Below, one piece after another: positions 44,714 through 56,110 of a stretch of DNA of 64,000 bases. The stretch lies in the NCBI RefSeq assembly GCF_030272615.1, contig NC_081410.1, positions 225,609,415 to 225,673,414 on the forward strand, given 5' to 3'. The notes below the pieces were generated by a model. It had not been told where the DNA came from. It made no database searches and worked only from the letters and a program-made list of their open reading frames with translations. The DNA comes from Cryptomeria japonica. Lineage: Eukaryota > Streptophyta > Pinopsida > Cupressales > Cupressaceae. The number at the start of each line of letters is the position of its first letter. Position 1 is the stretch's first letter. The position numbers and the translations under genes are program-made.

Positions 44714-47700
44714 GAGTGTTGCAAACACTGGGATCTCTGGTTAAGGTTGTGCCCTTAGTATGGTGTGGTGTATATAGACTTTCTAGCGTGTGTTTGTCTT
44801 TGTGGAATTATGTTTGGATTGATGTATAGGACCTTGAAAATATTAGATGTTTTGTGCTTTTACCTTCTTGATGTTAGTACTTGTTACATGATGATATGTG
44901 CCTTCGGTTGCTTCAAAATTTCTAGTATTTACTCAAACTATTCAAATGTTTTAGATATATGATTTCTCTTATTTAGAGGAAATTGTCTATGCTTCCCTAT
45001 CTGATTTTGTTATCTCAGGATTAGTTAGTACGTTGGATGCATTGCCTTAATCCTAAAAAGTATGATGAAGTGATTGACTTAGTACAAATCACGAGAACTT
45101 GCATGGTAGATATTGAGTGCATTTATATAGTGAATTGGATGTATTTCTCTCTTTCTCCTTCTCTCTAGAAAATTAAAACTATCTACATCATGTGTACTTA
45201 TTGTTTGTGTTTGTCTTCTTGTTGTGAGTGAATGTTAGTGATTTTAGTGACCCTTGTGTACGTATTGTAGATTCAAGTGTTTACTTGTATGTTAAAGGAG
45301 GCTTTGAGTGTACAAAATGGTCATGTGGGAGATTAGGAGGGAATTGTATGTATTTTCTTTATGGATTTCACCATGTGTCTATGTATGACTAACCTAATAA
45401 ATGCCTTTCTTAGGAACAATGTGATAACATACTTCAATTTGACATATTTAATTGACTTTGTATAAATAGGATATGTAAGTGAAGAACATATTTTTGATTA
45501 AGTAAAAATAGGTTTTAAGGCACCCGAAACCCAGTTAAATACAGGTTTTCTCTCTTTCCCAGATTTTAAGTAAAAACAGGTTGTAAGTGAAGAACATGTT
45601 GATGTGTATACATATCCATATATTATTTAAAAGATATTTCTCTCTCCCCTCTTCTTCTCGTATTTTTATATTCAATGAAAGATGATAGTTAATGATGTAT
45701 TTGTATCAATTAGAAGTAGTGAGTGTTTATAAAAGAGGGTTTTGTATGTAAGAAAAGATTGTCTGTATAGATCTCATCTTGGAAATTAGGATCTTTAGTT
45801 TCATCTCTAATCTAATGAAATGTCATGATAGGCCAATTTTCATGCATCCAAGTAGGTAGTGAAATGAATTATAGTAAAATAAAGATGATATGCATGGGGG
45901 AAAATTTAATCATCTTTGTATGATCTTGTTAGTTTACGTGCATATGTATGAATTGTTATCTATCAATTTTTCTCCCTCTTCTCTCCATCTAGATATAATA
46001 ATTAATAGAGGAGCTACTAAATGTTGTATTCGACATTAAATAGAAGTACTTGATTCTTATCAATGGATATAGTATGGTTTTCATTAAGGAGTGTTTAATT
46101 AATTTCTGCATTAAATACCTAAAATGTTTGTATTGCATTTAGGATTTCATGTAAAGTGAGTAATTAGGTAAAATACCTTTCTTCATATATACTATATGTA
46201 GTTCATATGATTTAGTCATTGGGTAGATCATGATAGAGAATAAGTGTTGATTAAGATAAAGTTGTGCACTACATGTAGAATGTGTATAGAGGATAAGAAG
46301 TTATTCTTTTGTGGTTTTGTTTTATGTTGAAATATAGCAATCTTAAACTTTGTAAAAATCTTGTGTAGTTAGCAAGAAGTATATGAATGTTGCGTTTGTT
46401 TAGTGGAAGATTTAGAAATGATGCTATTTTCCTTATCCTATTTGATTTGCAAAGGATGTGTTATTTATTGAAAATTCTAGTGGAATGGCTAAATGATGAT
46501 AGGAATAGTGCAACTATATGTTATTAATTTTAATTGTGGTTGTTGAAATCATTAAGTGGTTAGAAGATTATGCTTAAGAGCTATTAGACAATGGTACTAT
46601 TATGAATGTGATTACTTGGTAATTATGATATCATAAAGAATGGCACTTATGTATTGATTATATTGCCTATATGTGTCAAATGTCACATCTTTCCCTTTTA
46701 TTGCATATGTCGTTATATGTAAAGGATAATTACATGAACTTACATGTGTACAAAAGATTGCATTGTATTAATAGATATGCAGTTAACCTAATAGCCTAAG
46801 ATTTCTATTATACATTCTCTAACGCACTCAGGACATGTGATCTTAGGTGTAGTGTAGCAATTACTCCCTATGGTGTGGCTGAAATTGGTCACCATGTTTT
46901 GAGATTTTTGTTCTGACAGTGATTGTTTTGACTTGCATGTGAATTGTGTTATGTGAAATGGGGCTAGCATTGCTCTTTGAAATTTCTTATAAAATGAGTG
47001 ACCAATACATTCTCTTTTCTTTTCATTTAATTTATGACACTTGTCATGTTTTTGGTATCATTGGTTGTTGAAATCACCAACATTTTTTATTACTTAATGT
47101 TGAACTTGACAATTTTGTTTCTTGGATTATTCTCTTTTGTGATTTATGGTGGTCATTCTGAATGTTTAATTTTGTTGGCCCTAGATATGTATTTAGTGTT
47201 GTTTCTATCATGTTCGATTGAACATTTGATAGTGCTTTAAGGGAGAACACTGTGGAGAGTGAATCTAGGCATGTTGGGTAACCAAATAGTATTGATATTA
47301 GTTAAGGCAATAAGAGTTTGTTTTCTTTGATGAAATTCATTGGTAACAATTTGAATTATTAGATATATTAGGAAAAAGTGAGTGAATTTGATTAAGTAGA
47401 TTGTATGATATGCATTAGATAAATGTTAATGTTCTGCAGACTTATTGTTTTGATCAATATTTGGGAATGCTTGCTTGGGTTGTATTTGAGTTAAGTTGAC
47501 ATTAGGTGGTTGTTGTATGTAACTATATTCACTTCCTCTCTTAGATTGAGATTATAATGTTTTTTATGAATGATGTTTTGGTGTTAATGTTGATATGATT
47601 TATATACTATGAACCTTTCTCCTTCCAAAATGTATGGATTGTGGACCTTAGATGTTGTATGATTCATTAGTTATGGCTGAATTTGAGAACTTAATCTAAG

Positions 47701-47975
47701 AGTATGTTGTGTTTGTCCTGGTAATATAGGAAAGAGTGTATGTGTAAGATGTTGTGTTTGTCCTGGTAATATAGGAAAGAGTGTATGTGTAAGATGTTGT
47801 GTTATATGTATATTTGTCATCTTAATGGTGATTTTGTCTGTTAGTAGATTGGTTATGTGGATTGTATTTCCCTAAAGAAAGGTCAAGATTTAGTGTTATT
47901 TAATAACTATTATGACTAGCATGTTCTTGTTTTTCCCATCTTAGCCTTGCGACTTCCAAGAGTAAGTCGAACCCT
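44714..47975 (+). other. Non-coding interior of the large element
   Basis: About 3.3 kb between PBS and polypurine tract has no frame resembling gag, protease, integrase or RT on either strand. The longest frames are under 70 residues. A perfect 45-bp tandem duplication sits at 47704-47793. Such elements need proteins in trans. The sequence is AT-rich with no clear hairpin cluster. Confidence 0.75.
47704..47793 (+). repeat. Perfect 45-bp tandem duplication
   Basis: Two identical units begin ATGTTGTGTTTGTCCTGG, at 47704 and 47749, with a partial third start at 47794. The identity suggests a recent event. Confidence 0.92.
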
Positions 47976-47987
47976 AGGGGAGGAGGA
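47976..47987 (+). promoter_or_regulatory. Polypurine tract of the non-coding element
   Basis: AGGGGAGGAGGA directly precedes the 3' LTR start TGTAATTCCCC. Confidence 0.93.
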
Positions 47988-50900
47988 TGTAATTCCCCTC
48001 CTTTGACCAGACTCTATTTAACCTAGTTTGACTTTGAATGACCTCATCTGTTGTTTATGTGGTTAGATGATACTCTATGTTGTGATGACTTTAATCATGA
48101 TACTAGGCTATGATGTTTTGGATTTAATAAATGTTGACTATGCATTATATCTTTATGGATAATTGGATGTTAGATTTTATGCTTATGTACTGACCATCGA
48201 CTGACATATTTACTTTATGTATGAGATATATCATGTGTTCATCTTCATGTATGAGTATGAGTCTGTATGGGGTGTGAAGGGATGATCTTTTGTCACTCAC
48301 TTCAGAGAAACACAGAATGTCACGACTCTCCTCCACCGGTGTGCCTATAAATGTTGGATATATGTATGTACATTTTCTCGGTGATGCGATCTTACAAGTA
48401 TAAGGCATCAACTCCACCTGGTTCACAGGTCTAAGCCTGCCTACATAATCTTGATCGAAGTTGTGGGAGATAGCATACAGTCCATTCTCAAACCCTATCC
48501 TTTGCTTGAAACCAGAGCAATATATCTTGTCTTGTGTCTACCTGTTTGGAATGGCACTAAGGCAAGTTTGATAACCTTGGCATGGTGTGTGTGTATATGT
48601 GTTTGTGTTTATTTTGGGTTTAATTTGTTGTGGTATTTTGGTAGATATTAATTATAAATTTTATTATAAGGTTTAATCTAATTTATGATAATTCAATTCT
48701 GATACTTATGTTTGTGTGTTTTATAATTAAATAAAATAAATATATATGTTTGCATAATAGTGTCTTGTTAATTAATTAACAAATTAATATTAATGTTGTA
48801 AAGTAATTAATTAAAATAAATCTTCGATAATTAATAAATTAAGTTTCTATTTAAAAGATATATATAAAAAAAGATTAAGCTATTAAATAAGTATAATAAT
48901 GGAAATTAATAAATAATTAAATATCATATTGGAAAGTTATTAATTAAATATAACAGGAATTTAAATTGGAAATTATTAAAATTGAAGTAATAATTTTTAA
49001 AGGAAGTTTCCATTTTTTGAATGGGAGGAATTTTTGGGGGAGGAAACTTTTTTTTTTCTGTCAGAAAAATTTAGAGAGGGGGATATTTTTTTTTCCTCTT
49101 CATTGTTTTCAAGGGTTTGCTGGAAAAATTCATAGAGTATGGAAATTAGATTTTGAAAGCTTTTGGTTGCGGGATTCGAATGTGGATTTTTCCATGCGCT
49201 ATCAGATTTTGGGTAAGTTAAGCGTGTGTGGCTTGCGTTATCATTTGGATTTTGTGCTTCATAATTTTACTAGTTGCAATTTTGAGGTAGGGATTTATTT
49301 GCCATTGTTTTTGTTCCAAAAATGAAATTATCTGCGCCTTTCGGGATTTGGATTTTGAATGGTAATCTATTTAAATTTAGAATATTGAATGAACCCATCT
49401 ACGGATTCACATGTATGGATTCATTTGATAATCTGAATGATTTTTTGTGATCATCCTTGATCAAATTTGTTCTCTATTTGTGCGATTTCTTGGAAATGAT
49501 TGCAATTTCAAAGGGTTATGTTGTTTTGGTTTACCTCTTGTATTCACGAAATTGATTGGTATAGTTTTCTGCAATTAAAATGTATTTAATTCTTTTCTTC
49601 CATGATTGTTGTTGGAAATTATTTTGTTTTGCAATCTAAAATTATGATTAATCAATTTCCTTTTGATATATATATATATATATATATATATCTTTGTAAT
49701 CAAAATTTAATTTATGTTGTTTTTTTTAATCTTTTGTTTAATTTAATTCTGCACATTTCTTTTATTAAATATTTTAATTACTATATGTTTATCTCATCAT
49801 GGGTGTTGTGTATATTGGGGCGATGTTTCTCTTAATATAGCATGGGGGTAGTGCGGAGGGGGGGGGGGGTGTAGTGCCCCTACCCTAATCAGATTTTTAT
49901 CCTGGTTTGACCTTGGTTGACTTTTTAAGTGGCTTTCTTGGATGGTTGATTTACCATGTTGTAATGTTATAGTTAGGTATTATGCTTAATGTGTGTACCT
50001 GTAAATGTTGATTTTGCATCCACTCTTATGTAATATTAGTTGTTCTTTTGATTCTTGTTATTAACCCTAGGCTAACACTTTCATTGAATATATATGTATG
50101 CATGTGTGGTTTATTGTTGTAGGAGATTGCAGGTATAGTACCGCATAGGTACAAGGTTTTGTCGCCACTTGGCTTCGCAGGTCTGAATGTACCTTTTTTG
50201 GTCCATAGGAAGTGGTTTAGTTGGTTGTAAGACCCCACGTTTTACCCTAGTCGTTCTCAAATTAGCATCGTGAGTCGTCTGTTAGTTTCCCCTTTGGTTG
50301 GGTATGTGGGTCATGTATTTATTTGGTTTTCTTGAGTTGTGTGTTGTGCATTTGGTAAAATTGATTATTAAATCCTAAGTATTTAATTAGATTAATTGTG
50401 TTTTTACGCATTCATAAATTAAAGGGACTAAATTAAATAGGACCCCTTTGTGTGATTAATCAATAAATCATATTGTTTTATGCATATTACTAGCAAATTT
50501 GATTTATTGTATTTTCTATTGTGAATTAATTCATTTGTATGTATTTTGAAAGAAAGGTTAATTAGAAATTCAAAAATAGAAATATCTTACCCTCTTTGGC
50601 ATTTTGAAATAGAAATGTTAGATTTAATTTAATTGAGAAAATCAATTTTGGAAAGAAAAGAAATTTTACTACATATTAAATTATGGGAAATGATTTTCAT
50701 TTGGGTGGAAAATAATTTCAACCTAAAAATGGATTTTAGGTCAAAATTTCCTTTTAACCTGGGTTTTCAGAAAATTGTAGAGAGTTGTTTTTGGAATGGA
50801 AAATTTTGGGGGCATTTTTGGTTGGAAGAAATTATTGAGCTTGCAAGTTGGGCTCTTCATCAAATCACTTCTAGGATTGGTAATAGAGGTTGGATTCTTG

Positions 50901-51281
50901 TTTATCTCCTTGCTTTCTTTAAAAAGAGATTGATTTGATTTGGAAGAAATCTGGGTGTGCTTGTTTGAAAATCTCATAAATTTGTGGAAGAAGAGTTGTA
51001 CATAAATCTCGAATTTGAATCCTCCTTTCTTTCATTCCCAACCTCTAGATCAAATTCTTGTTTGTTCAAATTGATTTCCAAATCAAAATTTGGGGTTGGC
51101 TTCTCAAAATAAAATTTTGTTAAAATTTCATTTCAATGCATTCAAATTTGAGCATTTTGGGTAAGCTGGTAAATTTTCCCCAATTTTAGTTTGTTGGGAT
51201 TGCTTATTTTCAAAAAGATTGCATTATCTTTCTTATTCTTTGTCATATTCTGAGTTTATGTTTTGGGAATTCATTGTTTTT

Positions 51282-51391
<110 letters not shown>

Positions 51392-51399
51392 TTGGTTGT

Positions 51400-51592
51400 G
51401 GGTTGTTTGGGAACCATGGCCCTCAACCCATGGTTGGGGAGAGTTGTGGCTTCCCCATACCTTGGGGAGAGGTCATGGTTGTGAGGCCATGTTGTGGCCT
51501 CCACCTAGTTGTGGCTAGGTGAAGACCACAACATGGTCTCCACAGCCCCTTCCCTTGGGGAAAGGGAGGCCCACGTCGGTGTCCATGTGGGT
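51400..51592. repeat. Hairpin-rich GC cassette in the solo LTR
   Basis: Inverted and repeated words include GGTTGTGG/CCACAACC-like pairs, ACCATGG...CCATGGTT, GGGGAGAG...CTTCCCC, TGGCCTCCACCTAG and CTAGGTGAAGACCACAACA. It starts about 15 bp after the TA microsatellite. Base composition is sharply higher in G+C than both flanks. Confidence 0.75.
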
Positions 51593-53969
51593 CTACCCAA
51601 TTTTCTGCTTTTTGTTATTAAAAAACAATATATTTAAAAAAAAATAAAGTTTCAATAATATTTAATTCAAAATTTTTATTAAATAGTATTTGTTTATTAT
51701 TAAATTATTAATTAATGTATATAAATAAATATATATCAATTAATATTTAAGTTTGTTTTTTTAATTTATATGCAAGGGAATATTATTTTAATTGGGAAAT
51801 TGATTATCAATTTTAGTTTCTTTTTAAATTTATATTTCCATATTTTGGAAAGTATATATTTGTTTTGGAAAAGATGAGATTAGATAATTTATTTCAAAAA
51901 AGAATGGAAATGATAATTTTATTTTGAAAAATAAATATCAAATTTTAGTTAATTAATATATAAATTGAATTATATCTTTGTATGTATAACATATAAATAT
52001 AATTATATAAATGGGTTTTTGGTTTGAAAATTCATTGTGAAGTATTTATATTATTCTATGATATAAATTGAATTATGGTTGAATTAGTAAACCATGGACG
52101 ACAGGTATCTTAATGAGGTAGACAAGTGTAATCGATTTAAATCAATTAGAAAACTTGATCGATTTGTATTTTAAGCGTTATGGAAAAATGATTGTCATTA
52201 CAAATTTATGTCAATGCATGTTTAATTTTCCGTATTCGCATTTGATTAAAAAAATGGCAAGCCCTTGATTGTGAGTGTTGGATATTGTCATATGGTTATT
52301 TTGTATCTGGTTATGTCCTTGGTCTCGAGTATTGACTATTTTCATGTGATTGTTTTGTATCTGGTCATGTCCTTTATGCGAGTGTTGGATGTTGTTATGT
52401 GGTTGATTGTAGCTGGTCATGTCTCTAAGTCAAGGAATCGTCAGTCAGTGCACCTTGTGTGAGGACTTATTTGGCCAAGTGGGTATTCCTACCGTATTGA
52501 ACTTTGTATGCTTGTCCTTGTGTATACCTTGGTTTTAGGAGTTTGTTTGATTGTGGTTTAGTGTCATATGGGAGAGTGGCTTTCAAGTGGGGGTCGCGCC
52601 CAAAGTGGTATCAGGGTAACCCATCGAAAGTGTGTCTAAATAAGGGATAACCTAATAGCATATTAGAGAGTTTAGTACATGAAAACAATAAGTAAGATAA
52701 TTGTGCCTCGCGCATGGGATGAGTGCTAGTACAGACTCAGAATGCAGTGAGAAGGCTTGAAATGGAAAACCAACAACCTTGTCTTCATGAAAAGATGTGT
52801 TGGGTTCACATGAGACTTGGATGGGTTGGAGGTTCAAGAAAGGTTGCCAGGGTAACCTAGTAGATGGGGTCGGGACCTATAGAGGCCTGCCAGGGTAGCC
52901 ATACCAAGTTATGTGATGACACTTGTCCCTTATGTTCACTAGTGTGTAATTTGTGTTGTCTTTGCTAGGAGCACTTTTTTGGGAGTCGCATTTGGTTGTT
53001 TATGCCTTTGAGAGTACCTGATATTCATGATAGACCATGGGTGGCTTATGATGGGCTGTGAGGAATTAGTCTCATTGGTACTCCAGTTGTTATTTTGTAT
53101 TTGCTCCATATCATGTTTCAGATGGATCCATTTTCTTCTTCTAGGATCATTCATGTATCTTTTGACTGGTGTGGTCATTTGTATTAATTGGTTTTGTTTG
53201 CCTTATTGGCCGGATGTTATTGATGGGAACCTTATGTATTATTCACCCTATTATTTATTAGAGGGGTCTTGCAGTTGAGAAGACCTGAAGATGTAGCGCA
53301 TTAGGGGTGAACTCCGATATCAATTTGGTGTTATGTGGTGTTTGTGTTCATCTAGTTCCTTTTTATTTTGCATGTATGTATGACACTATGGTTAAAATGT
53401 ATAATGTGGATTAGATGATATTATTCTTAAATGTACGCGTGAAGTTATTAAATGCAATATTATGGATCATGAAGATTGTATGTTTAGTATAATGCAAAGT
53501 ATTCATTAGTTTTTAATGGAAATAAAGTATGTATGGAAATTAAATGTATGCCATATCTTTTAATTTAAGAATGGATGTAATTTGTGGTTAAATTTCTATG
53601 GATGAACTTAATCATGTTATCTATATTTTTAACAAATCAAATAAATTTAACCATTGTTTAAATATAATCATGTCATTAAGTTAATCAACTTAATAAGATT
53701 AATTAGCGTGATTTGAGTTAAGTGTTGAACCAAGTAATCATGTTGGGAAACCCTTTAGGTGTTAGTTAGGTCTTCCGTTGTGTAATTTGAACTTAATGTT
53801 AACTCTACGTATCATTATTTTGTTTTAACTTTTAAAAAAAATAAAAATAAATTGCACTCTTTTCTTGTGTTTTATTTTTTTCCCTTCAGGGTTTACTGGC
53901 AGGGCATTACATGGGGTTGCATGGTGGAAGCTCCCACCATGCCCCAACCATGACTTGGTGGGGGGAGAG

Positions 53970-54485
53970 TGTTAGACAGTTCAAATAACCGGAAGACAAT
54001 TGAGAGGGCGGGGGGTGAATCAATTATCACCGATTACCAAAACATTTAGCAATTAAAACTTTAATACCGGAATGCTTAAACCAAATACCAGAATAGTAGT
54101 TAAACCAATTAAGCATAAACAATAATCAAAGAATAAATACCATCCACATGACACCATGATTTATACGTGGAAAACCCGGTAAAGGGAAAAACTACGGTGG
54201 GAAGCCTACCCACAGTCAGATAATACTTCTGCAGTAAGTATGTGAAATAAAATTAAGGGGCTTGCACTTACAGGAAGACCAATAGCCTAGAGTGCACTTC
54301 TCATCACAAAAGGAGTCTCACTGACTACACAGAAATCCAGACTACAATCCGAAATAATGCATGAACTACAAAGATAACATCTCCTATATCTGAGTATAGT
54401 TTTGGTTAAGCTCAATACAAGAGGACTAAATCCTCTTTACATAAACCCAATTCGATCTCCAATGATCGACCAAATCCTCTGCCTG
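53970..54485 (-). repeat. Copia-type LTR fragment, minus orientation
   Basis: It starts TGTTAGACAGTTC and has GAGGGCGGGGGGTGAATCAA, the U5-side signature. Following segments (CATGATTTATACGTGGAAAA, TTGCACTTACAGGAAGACCA) match the reverse complement of the neighbouring plus-strand LTR. It stops where the plus-strand Copia begins; the rest is expected beyond that element, outside the window. Confidence 0.75.
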
Positions 54486-55544
54486 TGTTGGTATTTTGGT
54501 ATGGTTTTGTCATTGATGTCAACACCTACTAAACCTTATCAACTTTGTCACTTTGGAGAATCAGCAACATTCACCGGCAAGCAAATGATTCATGCACAGT
54601 CACCAGTATCTGGTACATCGGAAGGATATAGTGATCACCAACACTTGGAATGGCATGGAAAACACTTGGTTATGTCGAAGACATCATTTGGACACTTTGT
54701 CTTTAAGATTTGTTTATTGGCATATTCGTATTTGCATATTTGTTGTTACCAGCAAATAGGTCCAGGTTATACACCGATAGGATTATCTTTTCCAGATCAG
54801 CATGGCATGCTATGGAGATGATTTATTATTGTTGTAAATGCATCAAGCCGACATGTTGTATCAGTTATTACATCGGATATTTTTTTAATTGTAAATTGAT
54901 TTTATTGTAATATCCTTTAGAGCCGACCTACTAAAATTGGTCCTAGGTTATGATATAAATGTGAGATCTTATTTGTAAGATCGGATGTGGAATGCGAAGA
55001 AGAATTGTGTGAACGTATATGTGAGAATAAGCAGAGCTATACATGCAGACATCATTTGAAGGTGAAGCAAGATTTTTGTGAAAGCATATCAGAACTACAC
55101 TAGTACTGAATCCAGCATATGAAGATGTTATTTTGAGCAGTACATCCTTATTGGATTTAACCATCCAATTGTAGTCAGTGTGACTCCTATTTTGTGTTTG
55201 ACCAGTGAGCTCTAGGTGCTTGGCCTTTCTGCATGTGTAGACCCCATTTGTATACACTTACTATCTGCAGTAGTATTATCTGATTGTGGGTAAGGTTTCC
55301 CACCATGGTTTTTCCCCTTACAAGGTTTCCACGTACAAATATTGGTGTTATTTGTTGTGCATGACTTTGTCTTTTTGTTTCATGCATTAATCTTTATCGG
55401 TATTGCAATTAACTGATAAAACTGTCAACCGATATAAAAGACTAGTTTACCTATATTCAACATTAAGTTGGTTAAGTTGTTTTTGGTTTGAATTTATTTG
55501 ACAACTGATTCACCCCCCCTCTTAGTTGTCTTCAGGACCTAACA
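54486..55544 (+). repeat. 5' LTR of the plus-strand Copia (1059 bp)
   Basis: It starts TGTTGGTATTTTGG and ends GGACCTAACA. The U5-end motif is GATTCACCCCCCCTCTTAG. Two bases later comes the PBS. Confidence 0.9.
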
Positions 55545-55546
55545 AT

Positions 55547-55558
55547 TGGTATCAGAGC
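55547..55558 (+). promoter_or_regulatory. Primer-binding site of the plus-strand Copia
   Basis: TGGTATCAGAGC, followed by TTGG, two bases after the LTR. Confidence 0.93.
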
Positions 55559-55617
55559 TTGGTCACAGGTTCAAACCACACAGGCCACGGTGAGTGACGC
55601 TGGGAGGGGGATTGTGG

Positions 55618-55905
55618 GCAGTGGGCTAGTGTCCCTCACGTGGATTCGCGACATGGTTTAATAGCCTCTTGTAGATTCTATAAGTCTAGTGGTTGTATCC
55701 AGCATTGACAGGTCAATCTTTTGGTGCAACGACAACCCTAGCTTGCAACAAGAGATTATTGGCAGTGGGCCAATGTCCCTCGCATGGATTCGTGACATGG
55801 TTTAACAACCTCCTGTGGATTCTATAAGTCTAGTGGTTGTATCGGGCATTGACAGGTCGATCTTTTGGTACAATGGCAACCCTAGCTTGTAACAAGTAGT
55901 ATCAG
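55618..55905 (+). repeat. 144-bp leader duplication with a second PBS-like sequence
   Basis: Units beginning GCAGTGGGC start at 55618 and 55762. They match through CTTGCAACAAG (55742) and CTTGTAACAAG (55886), an exact 144-bp period with several point differences. The second unit is followed by AGTATCAGAGCCCAG (about 55894), close to the PBS TGGTATCAGAGC with one mismatch. The units lie between PBS and gag, where packaging and leader signals usually are. Confidence 0.85.
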
Positions 55906-55950
55906 AGCCCAGTCCTCTTTTACAAAATTTTAACAGCTTGAGGAGATCTA

Positions 55951-56110
55951 ATGTCTACTAACTATTTCAGGAAGGACAGTCCTAAACTTGATGGAACCAA
56001 CTATGGCATATGGAAGATCAGAATGGAGACACATCTAAATTGCATTGGTAAGGACATTTGGGATGTTACAAAGAATGGCTATACTTCTCCTACTCAAAGT
56101 CAGCCTAATC
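55951..56110 (+). pseudogene. Copia gag, N-terminal piece
   Basis: It begins at ATG 55951 with MSTNYFRKDSPKLDGTNYGI and WKIRMETHLNCIGKDIWDVT, the DUF4219/gag N terminus of plant Copia elements. It runs in frame to the TAATC duplication at 56106-56110, where the solo LTR begins. The frame resumes at 60291. Confidence 0.9.

Noticed and set aside
50633-50938. 101-residue ORF in the solo LTR at 49870
   Set aside because: The corresponding part of the related LTR at 56111 is not open in the same way; no domain recognised.
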